DNA of 14,435 bases from Candidatus Krumholzibacteriia bacterium. Its GTDB lineage: Bacteria; Krumholzibacteriota; Krumholzibacteriia; Krumholzibacteriales; Krumholzibacteriaceae. The notes beneath the pieces are model-generated. The model did not search any database. It was not told the DNA's origin and saw nothing but the letters and a program-made list of their open reading frames with translations. Below, piece after piece: positions 6,095 to 13,780 of the stretch (the stretch's first letter is position 1; each line of letters begins with the position of its first letter). A program made the position numbers and the translations under genes. The stretch is from the NCBI GenBank assembly GCA_026387805.1, contig JAPLKY010000398.1, positions 1 through 14,435 of the forward strand. The letters run 5' to 3'.

Positions 6095-7621
6095 TCAGGC
6101 CCGCCGCTCGATCTGCCTGATGAGATCGGTGAAGATGAAGTGGTGGAACGGGAGGAAGATGTACCAGTAGAGCTTTCCGAAGAAGCCTTCCGTATAGTAG
6201 TGCGCGATAACCCAGAGCCTGTTCCGATTCCCCTCCGGATCGATCCTGAACTCGAGCCATGCTTTGCCGGGAAGCTTCATCTCGGCGCGCAGCAGAAGCC
6301 GGATGTCCGGTTTCAAGTCCTCGATCCGCCAGAAATCGATGACGTCCGATATCGTGAGCGTCGTCTGGCTCCGGCGGCCCCGCGACGTGCCGACGCCGAG
6401 GAGCGCCCGGTCGAGCCAGCCGCGCAGCCGCCACATCCAGTTGTGCGTGAACCAGCCCTCCTTGCCGCCGATCTTGCAGATCGACGCGAAGAGCCGCCAC
6501 GAGTCCTTGCTCGAGAGGATGGAATGGCGGGCCGTGTACTGCGGCCCGGGATCGAGCTCGTGGAGCTTGATCGCGAGCTCGTGGGCGGGAGGATAGGCGC
6601 TGAACCAGCTCGTGCGCACGTTGTCCTGCTCCTCGCGCGTGAGCGCGCCGACGATCGCCTCGCGGTAATGGAGAGGCTCGAACGGCAGGAATCCCTTTAT
6701 GGACTCGTCCTGGCAAATAACCTCGTTCTTGAGCCCTTCCATGAGACTCCTCGTGATGGCGGCCGGGATCGGCGTGAGGAGGCTCGCGTGATACGAGTAG
6801 AAGCCCATTCTCGCGAACGGAATGAAGAGAAAGAGGCGCCTTTGGTGACGCACCTCGGCGAGCGTTTTCATCATGTCCGCGTAGGTGAGGACGTCGCTCC
6901 CGCCGATGTCGAACGAACGTCCCGCCGTTCCGGGGATCTCGAGGACGCCGACGAGATACTTGACCACGTCGCGGACGGCGATCGGCTGGCATCGGTTGAG
7001 CGCCCATTTCGGTATGGGCACGATGGGCAGACGGTTCACGAGGTGCTTGATGATCTCGTACGAGGCGCTTCCCGAGCCGATGATGATCGCCGCGCGCAGG
7101 ATCGTCACGGGGACTTCACCGAGCCGGAGCTCTTCCGCCACCCTGATGCGGTTGCGGAGGTGCGAGGAGAGCTTCGTGCGCATGTCTCCGAGCGCGCCGA
7201 GATAGATGATCCGTTTCACTCCCTTCTCCTGGGCGGCGATGCGAAAATTGATCGCCGCCTGGAGGTCCGCGGCCTCGAAATCCTTTCGGCCGAGGAGGAG
7301 AGAGTGAATGAGGTAGTAGGCGGTGTGAACGCTGTCGAGCGCCGCCCTGAGCTGGTCGATGTCGAGCGCGTCGGCGTAGACGGTCTCGACGCTGGGCCAG
7401 AGCTCGCGGTACTCGGGCGACGTGCCCCGTACCATGATGCGCACGCGATAACCGCGCGAAAGCAGCTCGGGGATGAGCCTCCCGCCGATGTATCCGGATG
7501 CTCCCGTCACGAGCACGGTTCCGATCGAGGGATCGGGCGTCGAGGGAAGATCCTGCGTATAGCGATACTCCCGCCTCGCGAGCTTGTAGAGGAGACTCTT
7601 GTTGATCGGCTCGTGCGTCAT
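6095..7621 (-). CDS. SDR-family NAD(P)-binding protein with C-terminal DUF2867 domain
   Basis: This 508-residue, apparently cytoplasmic protein has an N-terminal extended-SDR/NmrA-like Rossmann domain: VLVTGASGYIGGRLIPELL (about residues 36-54) is the dinucleotide-binding glycine motif. YLGALGD and RCQPIAVRDVVKYLVGVL follow. The usual catalytic Tyr-x-x-x-Lys is not seen where expected; that stretch reads SSHLRNRIRVAEEL. The C-terminal part (about 330-500; SWFSAYPP, WRLFASICKIGGKEGW, ending FIFTDLIRQIERRA) resembles DUF2867. The length is usual for such fusions. The substrate is unknown. It lies 21 bases downstream of the MFS gene, with GGAGG as ribosome site, so the two are probably co-transcribed. 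The arsR promoter begins shortly after its stop. Confidence 0.85.
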   Translation of the reverse strand: MTHEPINKSLLYKLARREYRYTQDLPSTPDPSIGTVLVTGASGYIGGRLIPELLSRGYRVRIMVRGTSPEYRELWPSVETVYADALDIDQLRAALDSVHTAYYLIHSLLLGRKDFEAADLQAAINFRIAAQEKGVKRIIYLGALGDMRTKLSSHLRNRIRVAEELRLGEVPVTILRAAIIIGSGSASYEIIKHLVNRLPIVPIPKWALNRCQPIAVRDVVKYLVGVLEIPGTAGRSFDIGGSDVLTYADMMKTLAEVRHQRRLFLFIPFARMGFYSYHASLLTPIPAAITRSLMEGLKNEVICQDESIKGFLPFEPLHYREAIVGALTREEQDNVRTSWFSAYPPAHELAIKLHELDPGPQYTARHSILSSKDSWRLFASICKIGGKEGWFTHNWMWRLRGWLDRALLGVGTSRGRRSQTTLTISDVIDFWRIEDLKPDIRLLLRAEMKLPGKAWLEFRIDPEGNRNRLWVIAHYYTEGFFGKLYWYIFLPFHHFIFTDLIRQIERRA

Positions 7622-7642
7622 GGATGCCGGCCTCCGCGCCGC

Positions 7643-8797
7643 CTACGTTGGTATATCGGGCATGATCCCCATCTTCCGGTAAATCGGGTGAAGGACCTGC
7701 CGTATCGCCTTGAGCCTGCCCGCAAAGAGGATCCCTCCGGCGACGCAGAAGCCGCCGTCGACGATGGTCTGGATTATCGTGTTGCTGCAGGCCATTTGCA
7801 CCATCATCCCGAGCCCCGCGACGAATACGAGGACCATCGACAACCATACAACGCGCGAGAGCGAAAAGGCAATAAGGCCGGCGCCGAAAACCGTCGCGGC
7901 GGCCGTTATGATCCCTCCGAAGCCGCGAATGTTTTTCCGCGTGGCGAGATAGATCGTGCCGACGAGGGCGCCGAGTCCCGATGCGCCCATGAGAAAGCCG
8001 AGCGTATGCGCGCCGCCCCCGAGAACGTCCTTCGCGAAAACCGGCATGAGAATGTAGTACGGCATGCCCATGACGCTGATGAAGGCGAGGAGGAGGAGAA
8101 TATCGCGCACGGGCGCGAATCCCGCGACGTACGCGAATCCTTCCTTGAGCCCGTCGATCATGCGGCCGTTCGCCGGCCGCGCGGGGGGAGGCGCGACGCG
8201 CATCGCGAGCAGCGCCGCGATCACGGCGACGTAGCTGATCGCGTTCACGAGAAAGCAGATTCCCTCGCCGAAGGCGCCGATCAGAACGCCCGCGATCGAC
8301 GGTCCGAGGAGGCGCGTGGCGGTCACCATCGCCGAGTTGAGCGCGATCGCGTTCGCGAGGTCCTCCTTGCGCTCGATCATCTGGATGATGAACGACTGGC
8401 GCACCGGCATGTCGAGGGCGTTGATGGTGCCGAGAACGACGGCGAGCGCGATGAGGTGCCAGACCTGGGCGGTATCGGTCAGTACGAGGATCGCGAGCGT
8501 CGTCGCCTGAAGCAGCGCGAGCGTCTGCGTGACGATGATGGTACGGTGCCGGTTCCATCGATCGGCGAGAACCCCGGTGAAGGGGGTGAACAGAAAGGTG
8601 GGGATCTGACCGGCGAAGCCGACGACGCCAAGGAGGAGCGCGGAATGCGTCAGACGATAGACGAGCCAGATCATCGCGATCTGCTGCATCCATGTCCCGA
8701 TGAGGGAAATGCTCTGTCCGGAGAAGAAAAGGCGGTAGTTGCGGGCTCTGAGCGCGCGAAAGGCGAAGGCAAGCCCCCATGTCTTCATCGCTTCCAT
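7643..8797 (-). CDS. MFS transporter (MFS_3 / EntS-like)
   Basis: This inner-membrane major facilitator of about 384 residues with roughly 10-12 predicted helices is most like the MFS_3 group, which includes the enterobactin exporter EntS. Evidence includes the opening FRALRARNYRLFFSGQSISLIGTWMQQIAMIWLVYRLT, the loop motif GVLADRWNRHRTIIVTQ (MFS motif A) and GTINALDMPVRQSFI after helix 4. The substrate cannot be told from sequence. The start is uncertain: a GTG at 8806 touches the TATAAT box, so ATG 8797 (used here) or ATG 8788 is likelier, possibly with a very short leader. The gene diverges from the DUF885 lipoprotein and leads a two-gene unit with the SDR/DUF2867 gene. Confidence 0.87.
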   Translation of the reverse strand: MEAMKTWGLAFAFRALRARNYRLFFSGQSISLIGTWMQQIAMIWLVYRLTHSALLLGVVGFAGQIPTFLFTPFTGVLADRWNRHRTIIVTQTLALLQATTLAILVLTDTAQVWHLIALAVVLGTINALDMPVRQSFIIQMIERKEDLANAIALNSAMVTATRLLGPSIAGVLIGAFGEGICFLVNAISYVAVIAALLAMRVAPPPARPANGRMIDGLKEGFAYVAGFAPVRDILLLLAFISVMGMPYYILMPVFAKDVLGGGAHTLGFLMGASGLGALVGTIYLATRKNIRGFGGIITAAATVFGAGLIAFSLSRVVWLSMVLVFVAGLGMMVQMACSNTIIQTIVDGGFCVAGGILFAGRLKAIRQVLHPIYRKMGIMPDIPT

Positions 8798-8806
8798 AGG
8801 GGACAC

Positions 8807-8812
8807 ATTATA
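8807..8812 (-). promoter_or_regulatory. -10 element for the MFS-SDR unit
   Basis: A perfect TATAAT lies on the minus strand only 9 bases before ATG 8797. No good -35 is visible at 16-18 bases spacing (ATGACA is present at 14). The promoter may therefore need an activator, and the transcript would have a leader of only a few bases. Confidence 0.5.
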
Positions 8813-8820
8813 GGAAACAA

Positions 8821-8854
8821 TTTATCTGTCATAGTGTATAATTCCACAGATAAA
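8821..8854. promoter_or_regulatory. Inverted repeat bracketing the DUF885 gene -10 box (candidate operator)
   Basis: TTTATCTGT (8821-8829) and ACAGATAAA (8846-8854) form a perfect 9-bp inverted repeat with a 16-base spacer. The spacer holds TATAAT (8837-8842) on the plus strand. The left arm also lies between the two divergent -10 boxes. A dimeric or tetrameric regulator bound here could control both directions. The regulator is unknown. Confidence 0.55.
8837..8842 (+). promoter_or_regulatory. -10 element for the DUF885 lipoprotein gene
   Basis: A perfect TATAAT lies 45 bases upstream of the chosen ATG at 8888. The -35 region at the expected spacing (GAAACA) is poor. It lies within the loop of the inverted repeat at 8821-8854. 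Confidence 0.5.
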
Positions 8855-8887
8855 ATGCGGAACGGCAAAGACGGGATCGGGGGTGCG

Positions 8888-10648
8888 ATGATCCTCAGGA
8901 AATCGTTCGTGATTGCGCTCGGCGCGTCGGCTGCGCTCCTTGCCATCGCATGCGCGGGATGCGACAAAGGGGGCGGCGAAAACGCGAAATTCGAGAGGCT
9001 GACCAAGCGGTACTTCAGGGAAAATTTCCGGACGAATCCCACCCTCGCAACGTGGGCGGGAGAGCACCGGTACGATCACGATCTGGACGATATGAGCCGC
9101 ACGACCATCGATGCCGAGATCGCGGAATGGAAGTCGTATCTGGCCGCGCTGGGGAGCCTCGAAACAGCCGGACTCTCGCCGGATAATCGCATCGACGCCG
9201 AGATACTCGCGAACAACATCAAGCTCGATATTCTGCTCTACGAGGACGTGCGGACGTTCGAGGCGGATCCGATGCTCTACACGAACCTTCTCGGCAATTC
9301 GATCTACTACCTGATCGCGAGGGATTTCGCGCCGCTCGACGAGCGGCTCGACGCTGCCGCCGACCGTCTCCTGAAATTCCCGCTGGCCGTGGAGCAGGCG
9401 ATGGCGAACCTGTCCAATCCGCCGAAGCCGTATACCGAGATGGCGATAAGCCAGAATCGCGGCCTGATCGCGCTCATCGAGCGGGATCTGCCGAGAGAAG
9501 CGGAAAAGGCTCCGGGCAAGAAGAAGAAAATCGAGAAAGCGGCGAATGTCGCGCTCGATGCGCTCCACGGGTTCCAGACGTTTCTCGAGAAGGATCTCCT
9601 CGACCGCTCGCTCGGGGAATACCGGCTCGGCGACGAGGTCTATCGCCGTCTGACCGACGGTCTGCTCCAATCGGACATGTCCTCGGAGGAGATCGTTGCG
9701 GCCGCGTACGCCGAGATCGAACGGGTGCACGGCGAGATGTACGAGCTTGCCGTACCCCTCTTCAAGGACATGACGGGTACCGAGCCTCCCGCGAATCCGG
9801 ACCGGGCGGAGCGCACGTCGATCGTTCGACAGGTGCTCGATGAGATTGCGAAGGATCATCCGAAACCGGCGGAGCTTCTCGACGCGTGCAAGGCGGCGTA
9901 CGCGGAGGCCGCGGCGTTCGTGCGCGAACGGGACATTATCACGATTCCCCAAGAGCCCGTCGAGATCGCCTGGGCGCCCGATTATTCGCGAGGTCTCTCC
10001 ATCGTGGCACTCGAGGCTCCGGGACCGCTCGACCGGGGGATGGAGTACCGCTTCGTCGTATCGCCGGTTCCGGAGGATTACGATCAGAAGGAGCTGGATT
10101 CATACCTGCGGGAGTACAATAGCGAAATGATCAGGCTGGTGACGATCCACGAGGCAATGCCCGGACACTACGTGCAGTTCGCCTTTGCGAACCGGAATCC
10201 GTCGATGGTGCGGGGCGTCTGTTTCAACAGCGCCTTTGTGGAGGGGTGGGGAGTATACTCGATGGATCTCATGAACGAGCTCGGATTCCGGGAAGGCGAC
10301 GCGCGGTTCGATCTCACGTGGAAGAAGTTCTATCTCCGCGTGCTCACCAACGCGATCATCGATTCGGGAATGCACCGGGAAGGGATGACGGAGAGCGAGG
10401 CCCTGCGCCTCCTGACCGGGGACGGATTCCAGGAGGAGTCGGAAGCGGCGATCAAATGGCGCCGGGCGATGGTCAATCCGGGATACCTTTCGACCTATTT
10501 TTCCGGATATCTGGAGATCCGCCAGTTGAGGCTGGAAGCCGAGGAGCGTCTGGGCGGCCGGTTCAGCCTCAAGGAGTTTCACGAGAAGCTTCTCCGCCAG
10601 GGAGCGCTTTCCCCGCGCCTCGCCCGTGAAGCCATGTTCCGGGAATAG
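8888..10648 (+). CDS. DUF885-family putative metallopeptidase lipoprotein
   Basis: This 586-residue exported protein has a positively charged start (MILRKS), a hydrophobic stretch to about residue 21 and two candidate lipobox cysteines (Cys22 and Cys25 in AIACAGC), so it is probably a lipoprotein. The body fits DUF885 (PF05960): early FRTNPTLATWAGEHRYD, and near residue 421 the motif HEAMPGHYVQ (His421, Glu422, His427), followed by VEGWGVYSMDLMNELG with Glu452. An HExxxGH plus downstream Glu is what a zinc-peptidase-like site would look like. Members are uncharacterised or annotated as putative peptidases; the substrate is unknown. ATG 8888 has a GGGGGTG ribosome site; an in-frame ATG at 8855 has none. 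The gene is divergent from the MFS transporter and ends 22 bases from the convergent MgtC-family gene. Confidence 0.88.
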   Translation: MILRKSFVIALGASAALLAIACAGCDKGGGENAKFERLTKRYFRENFRTNPTLATWAGEHRYDHDLDDMSRTTIDAEIAEWKSYLAALGSLETAGLSPDNRIDAEILANNIKLDILLYEDVRTFEADPMLYTNLLGNSIYYLIARDFAPLDERLDAAADRLLKFPLAVEQAMANLSNPPKPYTEMAISQNRGLIALIERDLPREAEKAPGKKKKIEKAANVALDALHGFQTFLEKDLLDRSLGEYRLGDEVYRRLTDGLLQSDMSSEEIVAAAYAEIERVHGEMYELAVPLFKDMTGTEPPANPDRAERTSIVRQVLDEIAKDHPKPAELLDACKAAYAEAAAFVRERDIITIPQEPVEIAWAPDYSRGLSIVALEAPGPLDRGMEYRFVVSPVPEDYDQKELDSYLREYNSEMIRLVTIHEAMPGHYVQFAFANRNPSMVRGVCFNSAFVEGWGVYSMDLMNELGFREGDARFDLTWKKFYLRVLTNAIIDSGMHREGMTESEALRLLTGDGFQEESEAAIKWRRAMVNPGYLSTYFSGYLEIRQLRLEAEERLGGRFSLKEFHEKLLRQGALSPRLAREAMFRE

Positions 10649-10670
10649 GATCGCTCGCCCCCCGGGATTT

Positions 10671-11324
10671 CTATAATTCCGTGACGCCTCGCACCCCCGG
10701 ACTCGCCGAGAGTTTTTCGACGAGCTCGCGGTGCTTTTCGTGCGACGACGCGTACTCGAAAGTGGCCCGCCAGATATCGCCGCTTCTGATGATCTCGAGT
10801 GCTTCGCTCGAAAGCCCCGCCGCCGCAAAGAGGGCCATCACCTCCCGGATGATGCCTTCGCCGCGCTCCAGGGTGACCTGCACGACGTGATACGACCGCT
10901 TCGTCTCGAGCCTGGTTTCGATATAGCCGATGAAGACGAGCGTGATCGTGATGAGAAGCGCGACGATCGCCGAGAGCAGGAGATATCCCGCGCCGATCGC
11001 CAGGCCGAGCGCCGAGAGCACCCATATTGTAGCCGCGGTCGTGAGCCCGACGACGTGGAAGCGCGACCGTATGATCGTGCCCGCGCCGAGAAAGCCGATG
11101 CCCGTGACGACCTGCGCGGCGATGCGGCCCGGATCGGCGATTCGCGCGGCGGTGCGCGCGACCTCGATCGAGAGAATCATGATGAGACACGAACCGACGC
11201 AGATGAGCATGTTCGTGCGCATCCCCGCCGGTTTGCCCTTGAACTCGCGCTCGAGTCCGATCGCGCCCCCGATGAGGAGGGCGATCGCGAGGCGCGTCAC
11301 GTATTCTGAAAGCGGCTCGGTCAT
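10671..11324 (-). CDS. MgtC/SapB-family membrane protein
   Basis: This 217-residue protein has about five N-terminal membrane helices with the family signature: LLIGGAIGLEREFKGKPAGMRTNMLICVG (residues about 15-43), VVTGIGFLGAGTIIR and VVGLTTAATIWVLSALGLAIG. A soluble C-terminal domain from about residue 148 (SYHVVQVTLERGEG to VRGVTEL) looks ACT-like, as in longer family members. MgtC itself is linked to survival at low magnesium and modulates the F-type ATP synthase; many chromosomal homologues have no defined role. ATG 11324 is chosen over an in-frame upstream ATG (11360) because AGGTGG lies 7 bases before it. It converges with the DUF885 gene and diverges from hypF. Confidence 0.9.
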   Translation of the reverse strand: MTEPLSEYVTRLAIALLIGGAIGLEREFKGKPAGMRTNMLICVGSCLIMILSIEVARTAARIADPGRIAAQVVTGIGFLGAGTIIRSRFHVVGLTTAATIWVLSALGLAIGAGYLLLSAIVALLITITLVFIGYIETRLETKRSYHVVQVTLERGEGIIREVMALFAAAGLSSEALEIIRSGDIWRATFEYASSHEKHRELVEKLSASPGVRGVTEL

Positions 11325-11400
11325 TTCGGCACCACCTCGGTCCGTTTTATTGAGATACACCGCGCGGGGAATAGTGCTATTATCTGCGAGTCTATTTCTC

Positions 11401-11412
11401 CCGGCGCGCCGG
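11401..11412. repeat. 12-bp perfect palindrome in the mgtC-hypF intergenic region
   Basis: CCGGCGCGCCGG is self-complementary and lies 28 bases before hypF in the 116-base divergent intergenic region. The same region holds AATAG-TG-CTATT at 11370-11381. No function is established; either could be a regulator site, or chance in GC-rich DNA. Confidence 0.35.
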
Positions 11413-11440
11413 ATACAAGAGAAAAAAGAGCGGTGTCCGT

Positions 11441-13780
11441 ATGAACGCGAATGAAATACTCAAGGCGTTTCAACCGAAGGGGGATCCGGCGCGCGTCCGG
11501 ATCCGCGTGACGGGGCGCGTGCAAGGGGTCGGCTTCCGTCCGAGCGTGTACCGCGTTGCGACGAGGACCGGGGTCGGGGGATGGGTCCGGAACACGCGGC
11601 TCGGCGTCGTCATCGAGATAGAGGGATCCGCGCGGGTGATACAAGCCTTTCTCCGCGGGTTCGAGGGCGGGCTGCCGCCGCTTGCGCGGATCGATTCGAT
11701 CGAGGCGGTCGAGATCGAGCCCGTCGGAGAGAGCGAGTTCGCGATCGCGCCGAGCGAGAAGCCCGGCGTGGCGGACACGCTCTTCCCCGTCGATACGGCC
11801 GTGTGCGCCGAATGTCTCGCCGAGCTGCGCGATCCCGCGAACAAACGATACCATTATCCCTTCATAAACTGCACGAATTGCGGGCCGCGCTTCACGATCA
11901 TCGAGGGGCTGCCGTACGACCGTCCGCTCACGACGATGCAGGAGTTCGAGATGGACGGCTTCTGCCGCTCGCAATACACGAACCCATCCGACCGGCGGTT
12001 CCACGCCGAGCCGATCTCGTGCCCCGACTGCGGCCCGTCGCTCATGCTCTTCGACGAACGGTTCACGGAGGTTCCGGGGGACCCGGTCGCCGGGGCCGTC
12101 GCCATGATCGAGAAGGGCCTCATCGTCGCGGTGAAAGGGCTCGGAGGGTATCACCTCGCGTGTCTCGCCACCGACGGCAACGCGGTGAGGCGCCTGCGGG
12201 AGCGGAAGAAGCGTCCGGCAAAGCCCTTCGCCTGCATGTTTCGCGATCTCGCCGCGGTCGAGCGCCGCTGCCTCGCCGGCGAAGCGGAGCGGAAGATGCT
12301 CATCTCGAGCGAGGCTCCGATCGTGCTCCTGCGGCGCCGGGGCAGAACGCTTCCCGACGCGGTCGCCCCGAGGAACGGATACCTCGGCGTGTTCCTGCCG
12401 TACACGCCGATCCATCATCTCCTCATGGAGCATTTCGATGTGCTCATCATGACCTCGGCGAACTTCACCGACGAGCCGCTCATATCGATGGAAGAGGAGC
12501 TCATGGCGATCCTCGGCTCGATCGCCGACGCGGCTCTCGTTCACAACAGACGCATCGCCCACAAATGCGACGACTCGATACTCTTCGCTCCGGGAGGCTC
12601 GATCGTGCCGATCCGGCGGGCGCGCGGATACGTGCCCGAGCCGGTTCGCCTGCCCGTGAGGGCGCCCGTGCCCATGGCGGCGTTCGGCGCGCAGGAGAAG
12701 AGCGTATTCGCCCTCTCGAAAGAGGGGAAGGCGTATCTCTCGCCGCACCTCGGGGACCTCGGGGATCTGAGGAGCGAGGAGAATTACCGGCGGGAGCTCG
12801 CCGGATTCGCGCGAATGCTCGCCATCGCGCCCGAAGTGATCGTCCACGACATGCATCCCGATTATTTCACGACGCGCCTCGCCGCGTCGATCGGCGGCGT
12901 GAAGAGGATCGCCGTACAGCACCACCATGCCCACGCCGCGGGCGTTATGGCCGAACGCGGTCTTCCGGGGCCGGTCATCGCCGTGGCCTTCGACGGGACG
13001 GGTTACGGAACGGACGGAGCGCTTTGGGGGGGAGAGTTCTTGCTCGCCCGCTACGACGGGTTCGAACGGCTCGCCGCGCTCAGGTATGCGCCGCTCCCCG
13101 GTGGAGAAGCGGCGATTCGCGAGCCGTGGAGAATGGCGCTCGTTTATCTGCAGGGCGTCTATGGAGACGCCGTGCTCGAGAAGGCGCTTCCCCGGCCGAT
13201 CTCATTCGAGGGATTGCCGGCGAAGGAGGTGCTCGCAATCGCGAAACGGGGGGTCAATTCCCCGCTCGCCTCGAGCATGGGACGCCTCTTCGACGCGGTT
13301 GCGTTTCTGCTCGACTGCGGGGCGCTCGTGAGCTACGAGGCCGAGGCCGCGGTCGCTCTCGAGGCTCTCGCGCTCGAGGCGACGGATATGCGGGGCGCCT
13401 ACTCGTTCGAATGGAAGAGCGGCCCCGCGGGCTACGCGGAAATCGACCCGGGTCCGGTAATCGCGGCGTTCGTCGACGATCTGGCCGCGGGGCGGGAGCT
13501 CACGGCAATCGCGGCCGCGTTTCACCGGGGAGTGGCGAGGCTCGTCGTCGATCTCGCGGCGGAGCTCTCGAACGCGCACGGGTGCACGGACGTCGTTCTT
13601 TCGGGGGGCGTGTTCCAGAACAGGTACCTCTGCGAGTGCGTCAGGGAGCGCGCGCAGGGTTCGCCGTTCCGCTTCCACCAGAACGGGCTTGTGCCTCCGA
13701 ACGACGGCGGCATCGCCTTCGGGCAGCTCGTCGTCGGCGCCGCGCGATTACTGAAAGGGAGTGAGGATTTCGATGGCTGA
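11441..13780 (+). CDS. hypF: Carbamoyltransferase HypF (NiFe-hydrogenase maturation)
   Basis: This 779-residue cytoplasmic enzyme uses carbamoyl phosphate and ATP to make carbamoyl-adenylate and transfers the carbamoyl group to the HypE C-terminal cysteine, the first step of cyanide-ligand synthesis. Domains in order: acylphosphatase (GRVQGVGFRPSVYR, residues 25-38); a double zinc-finger region with Cys122/125, Cys144/147, Cys175 and Cys194/197; a YrdC-like domain (from about 215; VKGLGGYHLACLATD, KKRPAKPFACM); and a Kae1-like domain with HHHAHAAG (His494, 495, 496 and 498), VAFDGTGYGTDGALWGGEFL and LSGGVFQNRYL (about 720). The length is normal. The first cysteine of the second zinc finger is replaced by Asp172. 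No strong ribosome site is seen before ATG 11441. Its end overlaps hypE by 8 bases, indicating coupled translation of two enzymes that act in sequence. Confidence 0.95.
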   Translation: MNANEILKAFQPKGDPARVRIRVTGRVQGVGFRPSVYRVATRTGVGGWVRNTRLGVVIEIEGSARVIQAFLRGFEGGLPPLARIDSIEAVEIEPVGESEFAIAPSEKPGVADTLFPVDTAVCAECLAELRDPANKRYHYPFINCTNCGPRFTIIEGLPYDRPLTTMQEFEMDGFCRSQYTNPSDRRFHAEPISCPDCGPSLMLFDERFTEVPGDPVAGAVAMIEKGLIVAVKGLGGYHLACLATDGNAVRRLRERKKRPAKPFACMFRDLAAVERRCLAGEAERKMLISSEAPIVLLRRRGRTLPDAVAPRNGYLGVFLPYTPIHHLLMEHFDVLIMTSANFTDEPLISMEEELMAILGSIADAALVHNRRIAHKCDDSILFAPGGSIVPIRRARGYVPEPVRLPVRAPVPMAAFGAQEKSVFALSKEGKAYLSPHLGDLGDLRSEENYRRELAGFARMLAIAPEVIVHDMHPDYFTTRLAASIGGVKRIAVQHHHAHAAGVMAERGLPGPVIAVAFDGTGYGTDGALWGGEFLLARYDGFERLAALRYAPLPGGEAAIREPWRMALVYLQGVYGDAVLEKALPRPISFEGLPAKEVLAIAKRGVNSPLASSMGRLFDAVAFLLDCGALVSYEAEAAVALEALALEATDMRGAYSFEWKSGPAGYAEIDPGPVIAAFVDDLAAGRELTAIAAAFHRGVARLVVDLAAELSNAHGCTDVVLSGGVFQNRYLCECVRERAQGSPFRFHQNGLVPPNDGGIAFGQLVVGAARLLKGSEDFDG

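Noticed and set aside
5495..8887. A plus-strand frame open for about 3.4 kb upstream of the DUF885 gene and continuous with it, suggesting a giant protein.
   Set aside because: It runs antisense to the permease, arsR, SDR and MFS genes, which carry clear family motifs. The translation is Arg/Asp/Glu/His-rich with no recognisable domain. It is open because antisense frames of GC-rich genes lack stops. The real gene starts at 8888 with a signal peptide and a ribosome site.
8855..8887. ATG 8855 as the start of the DUF885 protein.
   Set aside because: It lacks a ribosome site and touches the right arm of the palindrome; ATG 8888 has GGGGGTG upstream and gives a compact signal peptide.
11350..11383. 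A hypF promoter with TTGAGA (11350) and TATTAT (11378).
   Set aside because: The spacing is 22 bases, too long for a standard promoter, and no better -35 is seen at 16-18 bases.
11321..12934. A long minus-strand open frame opposite hypF.
   Set aside because: It is a low-complexity Arg/Asp/Glu/His-rich translation antisense to well-conserved HypF domains, with no family motif.
11581..13764. A second long plus-strand frame inside hypF.
   Set aside because: It is an Arg-rich translation in a shifted frame with no motif; hypF in its own frame is conserved throughout.
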